Assembly (NCBI GenBank): GCA_902801205.1
Contig: CADCHE010000005.1
Coordinates: 62,001-126,000 of the forward strand
DNA: 64,000 nt
Direction of reading: 5' to 3'
DNA from: an uncultured Bacteroidia bacterium
GTDB taxonomy: Bacteria > Bacteroidota > Bacteroidia > Bacteroidales > UBA932
A program made the translations under genes and the position numbers. Of the stretch, positions 25,765 to 33,844 are shown piece by piece. The notes under the pieces were generated by a model. It did not search any database. It worked only from the letters and a program-made list of their open reading frames with translations, and had not been told where the DNA came from. Each line of letters begins with the position of its first letter. The stretch's first letter is position 1.

Positions 25765-26482
25765 GCGAGTTGAGCAGGTAGAAAATATACTTGATCAGCA
25801 TGACCACGGCGCCCTCGCCGGCGTCGGGACCGGCCAGCCGCACCGACCAGAGCAGGATGGAGGTGATGTTCACCAGGATCCAGATGTACCACTGCTCCGT
25901 GAAGGCCAGCGACAGGAGGATCTGTCCGGCGATGTTGAGCGTCATCACCACCGCATCCAGCAGGACCTTCGGATGATCCAGCGACCCGCCCGTGCCCAGT
26001 TTGGCCCGGTCCACGGCCGCGAGGATGAAATAGAGCACCGTAGCGGCGACGAGGATGCCGCCCGCAAGCGCGAACCACTCCTTCCGCGAAAGGCGCCGCG
26101 AACGCACCTTCGCCCCTTCCGTTCCGGAAGAGGCCACCTTCGCACCGCGCCGCCGCCACTGCCAGAATCCGACGAACTGCATCGGCAGGAAGTAGAAGGC
26201 ATGCAGGGCGAAGTTCCCCATGATGCCGTTGTCCAGGTAGACAATCGTGCCGATCAGAACATCCAGGAAACCGAAGACGAAGGTGAGGATGTTGCCGTTC
26301 GCCGACATCACCGTGTTGATCACGCCCATCAGCGAACCGAAGGCCGCCAGCAGCAGCATGAACGTCTTCACGCCAGGCTGCTGCAGCTTCAGGGCCGTCG
26401 TAATGACCAGCGCCACCACCATCCCCGTAACGAGGAACAGGTTGAACGCCAGGTTGAATTTCTTTTCGCGGTCCGGTGTCAT
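25709..26482 (-). CDS. pnuC: PnuC-family nicotinamide riboside/vitamin transporter
   Basis: This 257-residue inner-membrane protein has about seven hydrophobic segments. The PnuC/SWEET-like signature region is NIAGQILLSLAFTEQWYIWILVNITSILLW, and an earlier QFVGFWQWRRRG helix end also fits. The family takes up nicotinamide riboside or a related vitamin precursor, trapped by phosphorylation; specificity is not readable. I chose the ATG at 26482 (MTPDREKKFNLAF), because the longer frame to 26578 runs into murA and is not membrane-like. It lies ten bases after murA. Confidence 0.88.
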   Translation of the reverse strand: MTPDREKKFNLAFNLFLVTGMVVALVITTALKLQQPGVKTFMLLLAAFGSLMGVINTVMSANGNILTFVFGFLDVLIGTIVYLDNGIMGNFALHAFYFLPMQFVGFWQWRRRGAKVASSGTEGAKVRSRRLSRKEWFALAGGILVAATVLYFILAAVDRAKLGTGGSLDHPKVLLDAVVMTLNIAGQILLSLAFTEQWYIWILVNITSILLWSVRLAGPDAGEGAVVMLIKYIFYLLNSLNGLRIWRSRLSAGQDPA

Positions 26483-26492
26483 GGCGAAAGGC

Positions 26493-27800
26493 TTATTCAC
26501 GGGTGATCCGAGCCCCGATGGCGCCGAGACGTTCTTCGATGGCCTCGTAGCCCCGGTCGATCTGCTCGATGTTCTCAATGACGGAGGTGCCGCGGGCGCT
26601 CATGGCGGCCAGCAGCATGGCGATACCGGCCCGGATGTCCGGAGAGACCATCCGGGCGCCGCTCAGGCTGATGCGGTGGTCGTGGCCGATGACGACGGCC
26701 CGGTGCGGGTCGCACAGGATGATCTGCGCCCCCATGTCGATCAGCCGGTCCACGAAGAACAGGCGGCTCTCGAACATCTTCTGGTGGATGAGCACGCTGC
26801 CGCGGCACTGCGTGGCGACGACCAGCAGCACGCTCAGCAGGTCCGGTGTCAGGCCGGGCCACGGCGCATCGGCCAGGGTCATGATGGACCCGTCCAGGAA
26901 GGACTCGATCTCGTAACTGTCGCGCCGCTCCACGAGCAGGTCATCGCCCTGCTGCGTGACAGGCACCCCGAGGCGGCGGAAGGCCGTCGGGATGATGCCC
27001 AGGTCGGCCCCGCTCACATCCTTGATCGTCAGTTCGCTCCGGCAGATCGCAGCCATGCCGATGAAGGAACCCACCTCGATCATGTCGGGCTGGATGCGGT
27101 GTTCCGTCCCGTGCAGCTCCTCCACGCCGTGGATCCGCAGCAGGTTGGAACCCAAGCCCTCGATCCGGGCGCCCATCCCCGTAAGCATGCGGCACAGCTG
27201 CTGCACGTAGGGCTCGCACGCCGCATTGTAGAGGGTCGTCGTGCCCTCCGCGAGCGCCGCCGCCATCACGAGGTTGGCCGTACCGGTGACAGAGGCCTCT
27301 TCCAGAAGCATGTATGTGCCTTTCAGGCGGCCCCGGACGACCAGGTGATAAGCTTTCCGAGCAGCGTCGTACGTCCGCTCGGCCCCCAGGGCGGACATGC
27401 CGTCCAGGTGGGTGTCCACGCGCCTGCGGCCGATCTTGTCGCCGCCCGGCTTGGGGAACCACGCGCTGCCGAAACGGGCGAGCATCGGCCCCGACAGCAT
27501 CACGGAGCCGCGCAGCAGGGCGCAGCGCTGGACAAAGGCGTCGCTGCCGACATACCCGGCGTCGAGTTCCGCCGCCCGGAAGGTGTAGTCGCCCTTGGCA
27601 TGACGGGTCACTTCCACGCCCATGCCTTTCAGCAACTCGATCAGATTGACGACATCGAGGATCTCCGGGATGTTCGAAATCCGGACCGGTTCAGCGGTCA
27701 ACAGCACGGCGCTGATTACCTCCAAGGCCTCGTTCTTTGCCCCCTGCGGTGTGATGGACCCCTGCAGCGGGTGTCCTCCTTCAATAATGAATCTACTCAT
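26493..27800 (-). CDS. murA: UDP-N-acetylglucosamine 1-carboxyvinyltransferase, Asp-type
   Basis: The 435-residue cytosolic enzyme transfers enolpyruvate from PEP to UDP-GlcNAc, the first committed peptidoglycan step. It has the conserved Lys22 motif QGAKNEAL, the ARFGSAWFPKPGG segment and the RIxEN-like tail. At the catalytic-loop position that holds Cys115 in E. coli, this protein has Asp121 (PGGDKIGRRR). Asp at this site is known to keep activity and prevent alkylation by fosfomycin. The ATG at 27800 (MSRFIIEGG) is chosen; the frame extending to 27905 overlaps murB. murA overlaps the murB stop by eight bases. Confidence 0.96.
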   Translation of the reverse strand: MSRFIIEGGHPLQGSITPQGAKNEALEVISAVLLTAEPVRISNIPEILDVVNLIELLKGMGVEVTRHAKGDYTFRAAELDAGYVGSDAFVQRCALLRGSVMLSGPMLARFGSAWFPKPGGDKIGRRRVDTHLDGMSALGAERTYDAARKAYHLVVRGRLKGTYMLLEEASVTGTANLVMAAALAEGTTTLYNAACEPYVQQLCRMLTGMGARIEGLGSNLLRIHGVEELHGTEHRIQPDMIEVGSFIGMAAICRSELTIKDVSGADLGIIPTAFRRLGVPVTQQGDDLLVERRDSYEIESFLDGSIMTLADAPWPGLTPDLLSVLLVVATQCRGSVLIHQKMFESRLFFVDRLIDMGAQIILCDPHRAVVIGHDHRISLSGARMVSPDIRAGIAMLLAAMSARGTSVIENIEQIDRGYEAIEERLGAIGARITRE

Positions 27801-28833
27801 TTCCAATATGTTCCACTTCCGGATGCAAACAGATACCGAAGCGCTGCCGCACCGTTTCAATGATTTCGTCTTCCAGGGCAAGCACGTCCTCCGGGGCCGC
27901 GTCACCCGTCGCGTTGACCAGCACGAGCGGCTGCGTGGGAAAGACCTGGGCCCCGCCCCGCCGGCGTCCTTTCAGCCCGCAGCGGTCGATGAGCCAGGCG
28001 GCCGGGACCTTCACGTGCCCGCCCAGGTCGAAGTGCGGGATCTCGCCGAAAGCGGCTCGCTCCCGCTCCTGCAGGGCGTCGAAGTCTTCCCGAGGGAGCA
28101 CCGGATTCTTGAAGAAACTGCCGGCGCTGCCGGTTTCCGCCGGATCGGGCAGCTTTTCCCGCCGGATGCCGATGACCGCCTCGCGCACGGCCTGTGGAGT
28201 CAGGGTCGCGGGATCGCCCGCCCAGCCGTTGCGCTGCAGGGCCTCGCGGATGCCCCGGTAACCGAGTTGCGGAGACGGGTCGCGGCGCAGGCGGAAGGCT
28301 GCCCCGGTGACGACGAACCGGCCCGGTTCCCGCTTGAAACGCGAATCCCGGTACCCATAGCCGCAATCGGCCGCCGCCAGCGTGACATGCCCGGCCGCCT
28401 GCCGGTCGTAGGCTTCCACCCGGACGAGCACGTCCTTTACTTCCACCCCGTAGGCCCCGATGTTCTGCACGACCGCACCGCCCGTTTCGCCGGGAATGAG
28501 GCTGAGGTTTTCCAGCCCCCAGAGCCCCCGGCGGGCCACCTGGTCACAGAGACCGTCGAAGGGTTCCCCGGCCCCGGCCTCGAGCAGGAGGGTACCGTCC
28601 GGCGCATCGGTAAAACGGACGCCGCGGACGGCCGCATGCAGGAGCGTTCCGGGGAAGTCGCCCGTGAAGAGGAGGTTGCTGCCGCCGCCGATCACCTTCA
28701 CAGGCGCGGGCAGGACACCCCAGTCGAGGACGTCCAGGTCGGCCGCCTCGGTGAACTCCAGCAGGCGGGCGCAGCGCACCTTCATTCCGAAGGTATTCCG
28801 GCGCGAAAGATCGGTGGGAAGGTTTCTGATCAT
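27793..28833 (-). CDS. murB: UDP-N-acetylenolpyruvoylglucosamine reductase
   Basis: A 346-residue FAD enzyme that makes UDP-N-acetylmuramate with NADPH, the step after MurA. Motifs are NTFGMKV, PVKVIGGGSNLL, GLENLSLIPGETGGAVVQNIGAYG, the catalytic Ser region GSAGSFFKNPV and AAWLIDRCGLKG. It is the long type I form. The ATG at 28833 is preferred over an upstream TTG at 28869. A TATCTTTA sequence (28839-28846) lies only five bases before this ATG, so a nearly leaderless transcript is possible. It is coupled to murA. Confidence 0.96.
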   Translation of the reverse strand: MIRNLPTDLSRRNTFGMKVRCARLLEFTEAADLDVLDWGVLPAPVKVIGGGSNLLFTGDFPGTLLHAAVRGVRFTDAPDGTLLLEAGAGEPFDGLCDQVARRGLWGLENLSLIPGETGGAVVQNIGAYGVEVKDVLVRVEAYDRQAAGHVTLAAADCGYGYRDSRFKREPGRFVVTGAAFRLRRDPSPQLGYRGIREALQRNGWAGDPATLTPQAVREAVIGIRREKLPDPAETGSAGSFFKNPVLPREDFDALQERERAAFGEIPHFDLGGHVKVPAAWLIDRCGLKGRRRGGAQVFPTQPLVLVNATGDAAPEDVLALEDEIIETVRQRFGICLHPEVEHIGNE

Positions 28834-28876
28834 TTCCGTAAAGATAGTGAACTGCGGCGGAACTTGCAAGGAGGAA

Positions 28877-31435
28877 TCACCGGACGTCGAGTTCCGCCAC
28901 GGACATCAGCCCGCAGGGAAGGCCGCCCTCCGCCGAGACGCGGACATACCGCGCCGAAACGGCGGGCAGGCGGATGGACTGCCACTCCGCGTGGGAAGGC
29001 CGCTCGGTGGGCGGGACGGGGCGGGCCGTCCGGAGGGCGGGCACCGTCGCCACGGGCCTGAAATGCTGCCCATCGGAAGAAACGCTCACGACGGCGGACC
29101 GGGGCGATTCGACCTTCCCGTCCGCCGAACCCCAGGCGATCCGGCATTCCCGCAGCTTCCGTTTCCGCCCCAGGTCGACGCAGATCCAGGGCGCGGCGTC
29201 GTCCGGGGCGCAGACCCAGCGGGTCCGTTCGGCGCCGTCGGTCGCAAAGACGGGCATCCGGCCTCCGTGATGGACCGACGTCTGGCTCGAAGCCGTGACC
29301 GGCGCCTCGAACGCGAAGCCGGGGGCACGGTCCAGGACGTTCCAGCGCCGTTCGGAGCAGGTCCCGTCCGGCAATGTGGCGGTCAGCAGCAGCGGTCCCC
29401 GAGCGCGCCGGGGAACAGGGATGCGCAACCGCTCAGCAGCCCGGCTGTGCGCCGGGGCCGACAGGCGAAAGACCCGCTCGAAAACCACCGCGCCGTCCGG
29501 ACGGGCCAGCCGGACGCAGACTTCGGTCGATACCGCAAGGCGGCCAGGTCTTTCATTCAGGAGGACGACGTCCAGCTCCGGCGCCGTTCCGGCGAGGACT
29601 TCCTCCCGATAGTCGTCCAGCACCACGGTGATCGGCGCGAAGGCGCTCCGGAACCGGGTGACGACCTCGGGACGGATGACCGGGACGGTCAGGTCCGGGC
29701 AGAGCACGTCGCCGGTATAGGCGACGTCCGGATCGTCGAAGGAATACGTCAGGGCCGTAAAGTGAAGGATCCCGGCGATGTCGCTCCGGACGCGCCAGTA
29801 TTCCGTCAGCATGCCCACGCTCCAGGCGTAATAGTCGCGCCGGTCCTCCCGCGTGGCGGCGGCCGGCAGGTTCCAGTGATAATTCTGCCGCCCCAGGAGC
29901 GTCGCGTCGCCGTTCCGGTTGAGCCAGTCCCAACCGTACTCGTTGATGATCTTGGTCAGGCCGTCGTCCTGCCCGCCGGGATACAGGTCCATCGACCCGT
30001 CCGTCACGGCGCCGTCGTACCCGTTCAGGTAGCCCGGCGTGAAGTCGTTCCGGATGTAGAAGTAAGGATGGTATTCGCGGACGTCGCTGCTGTCCGGATT
30101 GGGGGAAGTCCAGCCGATTTCAAACGGACGCTGCTGGAAATCCAGCGGCTTCAGGGCGGCCGCCAGGTCACGGAACCACCCCTGGTAACTTTCATTCTGC
30201 AGGTCGATGATGACGACGGACGGGTGCGTGCCCCGGTCGCGGAGCCAGTCGCGGTACTCCGGAAGGAGCATCTCGGCGCTCCACGGGCACGGGTAGAGAT
30301 GGGGACGCGGACCGTAGACCCAGAAGGGGTATTCGTCCTGGATCATCAGCCCCATCTCGTCGCAGAGGTCGTACCATCGCTCGGGCGCCGCGGAGATGCA
30401 GTTGCGGAAGGTGTCCCAGCCGATGTCCTTGAAAGCGGAGAAAAGGGCCCGCATCCAGGTTTCGTCCCAGGGCTTGCCGCCGCACTGCGGATCGTCGAAG
30501 AACCGGAACAGGTCGGTGTTGGTCCCGGCCAGGAAGCGCTTATGCCCGTTCAGCAGGAAGCACTTGTAGTACGGATTGACCTCGAAGGTGCGCATGCCGA
30601 ACCGCCGGGAGGGGTCGTCTCCCCGGGTGACGGCCGTCAGCGTATAGAGCCGGGGATGCTCCGGTGTCCAGGCATCGCGGTCGCGGTCGAAGTCCGGGAC
30701 CGGCACCTCCGCCGTGACCTGCCGCGTTTCCCCCGCGGCCAGCGGCGCCCCTTCCACACCCTTGCGGGCGCGGTCGACCAAGAACGTGACCGAGCCGCTC
30801 ACCGGCGCATCGCCGCCATTGTACAAGGTCGCCCGGACGATGACGAGGCCGCGGTCGAGGTCGGCCCGGGTCTCCAGGTCCGTGACCGCCGGCCAGCCGG
30901 ACAGGATCAGGGTCACATCGTCATAGATGCCCGGATAGTAGTGGAGCCGCTCATAATCGCCGCCGTTGTGCGCGGCCGGAGAACCGTCGGACAGGACGTC
31001 CGCCACCGACTTGACACGAACGACGATCTCGTTGTCCTCCCCCGGCTTCAAGTAGGGCCGGATGTCCGTCTCGCTTGCGCTGAAATTGTACGGATAGAAA
31101 TCCGCCTTGACGCCGTTGACGAAGACGGTGCGGCCGAACGCCGCCTTGGCGATCCGCAGCACGGCGCGGGGCGGCAGGTCCCGGGGCGCCCGCCACCGGG
31201 TGCGATACCACAGGGCGCCGTGAGGGCTGTACGCTTCTTCCGGCGTCATCAGAGGCCAGTGTCCCGGCACGGGGATCCGATGACCGAACACCTCCGGGAT
31301 CCGGTCGGAATCCGCATCCTTCACGGGCGCCGCCTCCCACTCGCCGTTCAGGGAGATGGTCTGCCGGGTTTCCCCGGCGGAGGAGACGGCCAGGAGAAAG
31401 AAAAGGAAGGCAAACAGGAGAAACTGTCGTTTCAT
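28877..31435 (-). CDS. GH2-family glycosidase with C-terminal F5/8-type domain
   Basis: An 852-residue secreted enzyme. The signal peptide is residues 1-20 (MKRQFLLFAFLFFLLAVSSA). Next come a GH2 sugar-binding jelly roll (ISLNGEWEAAP, LWYRTRWRAP), an immunoglobulin-like domain and a TIM barrel with candidate acid/base Glu415 (IIDLQNES) and nucleophile Glu499 (KIINEYGWDW). Residues from about 720 form a discoidin-like F5/8-type C domain (TASSQTSVHHGGRMPVFATD, RYVRVSAEGG), probably a carbohydrate-binding module. The family includes beta-galactosidases, mannosidases and glucuronidases; substrate is not resolved. The ATG at 31435 is chosen because it begins the signal peptide and follows the promoter. 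Confidence 0.88.
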   Translation of the reverse strand: MKRQFLLFAFLFFLLAVSSAGETRQTISLNGEWEAAPVKDADSDRIPEVFGHRIPVPGHWPLMTPEEAYSPHGALWYRTRWRAPRDLPPRAVLRIAKAAFGRTVFVNGVKADFYPYNFSASETDIRPYLKPGEDNEIVVRVKSVADVLSDGSPAAHNGGDYERLHYYPGIYDDVTLILSGWPAVTDLETRADLDRGLVIVRATLYNGGDAPVSGSVTFLVDRARKGVEGAPLAAGETRQVTAEVPVPDFDRDRDAWTPEHPRLYTLTAVTRGDDPSRRFGMRTFEVNPYYKCFLLNGHKRFLAGTNTDLFRFFDDPQCGGKPWDETWMRALFSAFKDIGWDTFRNCISAAPERWYDLCDEMGLMIQDEYPFWVYGPRPHLYPCPWSAEMLLPEYRDWLRDRGTHPSVVIIDLQNESYQGWFRDLAAALKPLDFQQRPFEIGWTSPNPDSSDVREYHPYFYIRNDFTPGYLNGYDGAVTDGSMDLYPGGQDDGLTKIINEYGWDWLNRNGDATLLGRQNYHWNLPAAATREDRRDYYAWSVGMLTEYWRVRSDIAGILHFTALTYSFDDPDVAYTGDVLCPDLTVPVIRPEVVTRFRSAFAPITVVLDDYREEVLAGTAPELDVVLLNERPGRLAVSTEVCVRLARPDGAVVFERVFRLSAPAHSRAAERLRIPVPRRARGPLLLTATLPDGTCSERRWNVLDRAPGFAFEAPVTASSQTSVHHGGRMPVFATDGAERTRWVCAPDDAAPWICVDLGRKRKLRECRIAWGSADGKVESPRSAVVSVSSDGQHFRPVATVPALRTARPVPPTERPSHAEWQSIRLPAVSARYVRVSAEGGLPCGLMSVAELDVR

Positions 31436-31460
31436 AGGCGTGTTCCGTGTTGAATCTTGA

Positions 31461-31468
31461 CAAAAATA
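31461..31468 (-). promoter_or_regulatory. -7 promoter element of the GH2 gene
   Basis: On the minus strand this reads TATTTTTG, 25 bases before the ATG at 31435. Only three bases separate it from the opposing metY -7 element, so the two promoters share DNA. Confidence 0.6.
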
Positions 31469-31471
31469 AAC

Positions 31472-31479
31472 TATTTTTG
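31472..31479 (+). promoter_or_regulatory. -7 promoter element of the metY-like gene
   Basis: TATTTTTG is preceded by TTG at 31450-31452 with exactly 19 bases between, a good match to the Bacteroidota two-part promoter. The leader to the ATG at 31502 is about 15 bases, too short for a riboswitch. Confidence 0.65.
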
Positions 31480-31501
31480 CCAAGAATAAAACGAACGACA
31501 C

Positions 31502-32788
31502 ATGGAAAAGAAAAAAGGCATCGGCACCCTGTGCGTACAGGCGGGGTACAAACCCGGGAGGGGCGAATCAAGGCAGATTCCGATCATCCAGAGCACGACT
31601 TTCAAGTACGAGACCTCCGACCAGATGGGACGTCTCTTCGACCTGGAAGACAGCGGCTACTTCTACACCCGCCTCCAGAACCCGACGGACGACCTGGTCG
31701 CGGCCAAGATCACGGCCCTGGAAGGCGGTTTCGCCGGCATGCTCACCTCCTCGGGCCAGGCGGCCAACTGGTTCGCATGCTTGAACATCTGCCAGGCGGG
31801 CGACCACATCGTCAGCACCAACAACATCTACGGCGGCTCCTTCAACCTGCTGGGCACATCCTTCCGGAAACTCGGCATCGACGTGACCTTCATCCACGCC
31901 GATTCCTCCGAAGAGGAGATCCGCGCCGCGCTGCGTCCCAATACGAAGCTCATCTTCGCGGAGGTGCTCTCCAACCCCTCCGTGGAAGTGCTCGACATCG
32001 AGCGGTACGCCCGCGTAGCCCACGCGTTCGGCGTGCCGCTGATCGTGGACAACACCTTCGCCACACCCGTCAACTGCCGGCCGATCGAGTTCGGAGCCGA
32101 TATCGTCACCCACTCCACGACCAAGTACATGGACGGACACGGCGTGGCCGTGGGCGGCGCCATCGTGGACAGCGGCAACTTCCCCTGGTCCGACTGGCCC
32201 GAACGCTTCCCGGGCCTGTGCACCCCGGATGCTTCCTACCACGGCCTCGTCTACACGCAGGCCTTCGGCAAAGGCGCCTTCATCACCAAGGCCGTGAGCC
32301 AGCTGATGCGCGATTTCGGCGCACAGCAGGGGCCCCAGAACGCCTTCTATCTCAACCTGGGGCTGCAGAGCCTCCATGTGCGGATGCAGCGCCATTGTGA
32401 AAGCGCCATGCAGGTCGCCCGGTTCCTCCAGGGGCATCCCGACGTGGCTTGGGTCCGTTATCCCGGGTTGGAGAGCGACCCGTACCATGCCCTGGCGCAG
32501 AAATACATGCCCGGCGGGACCTGCGGTGTGATGTGCATCGGCCTGAAGGGCGGACGCGACTTCGACAACCGCTTCATGGACGCCCTGCAGCTCATCACCA
32601 TCGAGACGCACGTGGCCGACTGCTACTCCTGCATCCTGCATCCCGCCTCCCACACCCATCGCCAACTTTCCGACGAACAGTTGCGCGAAGCCGGCATCGA
32701 TCCGGGCCTCATGCGGCTCTCGATCGGCCTGGAGGACGCTGCAGACATCATCGACGACCTCGACCAGGCCCTGCGCGCCGCCCACTGA
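31502..32788 (+). CDS. metY: O-acetylhomoserine sulfhydrylase-type PLP enzyme
   Basis: This 428-residue cytosolic enzyme belongs to the Cys/Met-metabolism PLP family and most likely makes homocysteine from O-acetylhomoserine and sulfide. Key sites are FYTRLQNPTDDLVAAKITALEGG (phosphate-binding Tyr-x-Arg), IVDNTFATP, and Lys208 in THSTTKYMDGHG, the PLP Schiff-base lysine. The length and the insertion after the lysine (WSDWPERFPGLCTPD) fit the MetY group better than cystathionine lyases, though those remain possible. It starts from its own promoter, back to back with the GH2 gene. Confidence 0.88.
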   Translation: MEKKKGIGTLCVQAGYKPGRGESRQIPIIQSTTFKYETSDQMGRLFDLEDSGYFYTRLQNPTDDLVAAKITALEGGFAGMLTSSGQAANWFACLNICQAGDHIVSTNNIYGGSFNLLGTSFRKLGIDVTFIHADSSEEEIRAALRPNTKLIFAEVLSNPSVEVLDIERYARVAHAFGVPLIVDNTFATPVNCRPIEFGADIVTHSTTKYMDGHGVAVGGAIVDSGNFPWSDWPERFPGLCTPDASYHGLVYTQAFGKGAFITKAVSQLMRDFGAQQGPQNAFYLNLGLQSLHVRMQRHCESAMQVARFLQGHPDVAWVRYPGLESDPYHALAQKYMPGGTCGVMCIGLKGGRDFDNRFMDALQLITIETHVADCYSCILHPASHTHRQLSDEQLREAGIDPGLMRLSIGLEDAADIIDDLDQALRAAH

Positions 32789-32820
32789 CGGACGCACCCG
32801 GCAAACAAAAGCCAGACCCC

Positions 32821-33819
32821 ATGACTCGAACTTACTTTTCTTTTCTGACCGCATCCCTGCTGGCGACCGCCCTCTTCCTGGGCGCCTGCAGCAAGCCGGC
32901 GGCGAAAGAGCAGACCCCCGCACCCGAGGATGAAAGACCGGAGGAAGAGGCTGCTCCCAAAGAGGTTTCCTTCGACCTGCGGCTGATGAGTTTCAACATC
33001 CTCCAGTCCAAAGACGAGGCGGAAGGCCACGCCTGGGCGGAATACCGGGCGGAGCCCTGCAGGAAGATGTTCCAGGAGGCCGCTCCCGACATCATCTGCC
33101 TGCAGGAATGCCGCCGCACGCAGCTGAACTTCATGAAGGACAACTTCAAGGAATACAGTTATTTCTCCTATGCGAAAGACGGCGTCAAGAAGGCGGGACG
33201 CGAACAGGAGGAATCCTGCGAGGACGACGCCCTCTTCAAGAACGGCGGGCAGCGCAACGTCATCGCCCTGCGCACGGACCGCTTCTCCCTGGTCTCCTGG
33301 GGGCGGTACTGGTTCAGCGACACGCCGGACGTGAGTTCTTACGCGGGTGACCTGTTCAAGGACGGCGGGACCCCCAAACTGACACTCTGGCTGAAAGTCA
33401 AGGAAAAGAAGACCGGCCTGCAGTTCTATGTATGGGACACCCACTTCTTCCCGCACGGGGACCTCGGACGGAAGCAGTGCGGCCTGATGAGCGTGAAGCG
33501 GATGAAGGACATCTGCGGCGAAACGGCGACCGTCTTCTTCTGCGGCGACCTCAACCGCGACTTGAACCATGCGGACCTGGAGCCGCTGCGCGGTTGGATG
33601 AAGCATGCCCGCACGGTGGCTCCCAAGACGGACGACAGCCCCACCTACACGGGTTTCCGGACCGACCGGAACACCTGGACCTGGATCGACCACATCTTCT
33701 TCCGGAATGCGGAAGTGTCTCTGTACAAAGTAATCAGCGAACCTGTCAGCGGCGGGACCTCGGTCGTTTCGGACCATTTCCCGACCTATGCCGATTTCAC
33801 GGTCCGCGGAACGGTCTGA
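32821..33819 (+). CDS. Endonuclease/exonuclease/phosphatase-fold lipoprotein
   Basis: A 332-residue exported hydrolase. The lipobox is L-G-A-C at Cys22 and is followed by an acidic Pro/Glu linker (PAPEDERPEEEAAPKE). The EEP catalytic set is visible: MSFNILQ (Asn), ICLQECR (Glu), DTHFFPHG (His), FFCGDLNRD (Asp/Asn), WIDHIFF and SDHFPTYADF (Asp-His). The family hydrolyses phosphodiesters or phosphomonoesters; the substrate is unknown. The ATG at 32821, 32 bases after metY, begins the signal peptide. The gene converges on the M24 peptidase gene. Confidence 0.87.
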   Translation: MTRTYFSFLTASLLATALFLGACSKPAAKEQTPAPEDERPEEEAAPKEVSFDLRLMSFNILQSKDEAEGHAWAEYRAEPCRKMFQEAAPDIICLQECRRTQLNFMKDNFKEYSYFSYAKDGVKKAGREQEESCEDDALFKNGGQRNVIALRTDRFSLVSWGRYWFSDTPDVSSYAGDLFKDGGTPKLTLWLKVKEKKTGLQFYVWDTHFFPHGDLGRKQCGLMSVKRMKDICGETATVFFCGDLNRDLNHADLEPLRGWMKHARTVAPKTDDSPTYTGFRTDRNTWTWIDHIFFRNAEVSLYKVISEPVSGGTSVVSDHFPTYADFTVRGTV

Positions 33820-33844
33820 CGATGCCCCGGAACGGGGCCGTCAG
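33816..33844. terminator. Stem-loop spanning two convergent stop codons
   Basis: CTGACG (33816-33821) pairs with CGTCAG (33839-33844) and GCCCCG (33824-33829) with CGGGGC (33833-33838), with an AT bulge and a GAA loop. Both stop codons, of the EEP gene (33817-33819) and the M24 gene (33841-33843), lie inside the stem. There is no T-run, so it may be a transcript 3'-end stabiliser or collision site rather than a classical terminator. Confidence 0.5.

Noticed and set aside
28460-31453. A 997-codon plus-strand frame opposite the GH2 gene
   Set aside because: Mirror frame of a GC-rich gene. The GH2 protein on the minus strand has a signal peptide, catalytic Glu motifs and a promoter; the mirror has none.
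31480-31501. A SAM riboswitch before metY
   Set aside because: The predicted leader is only about 15 bases, far too short for any aptamer, and no SAM-II core motif is present.
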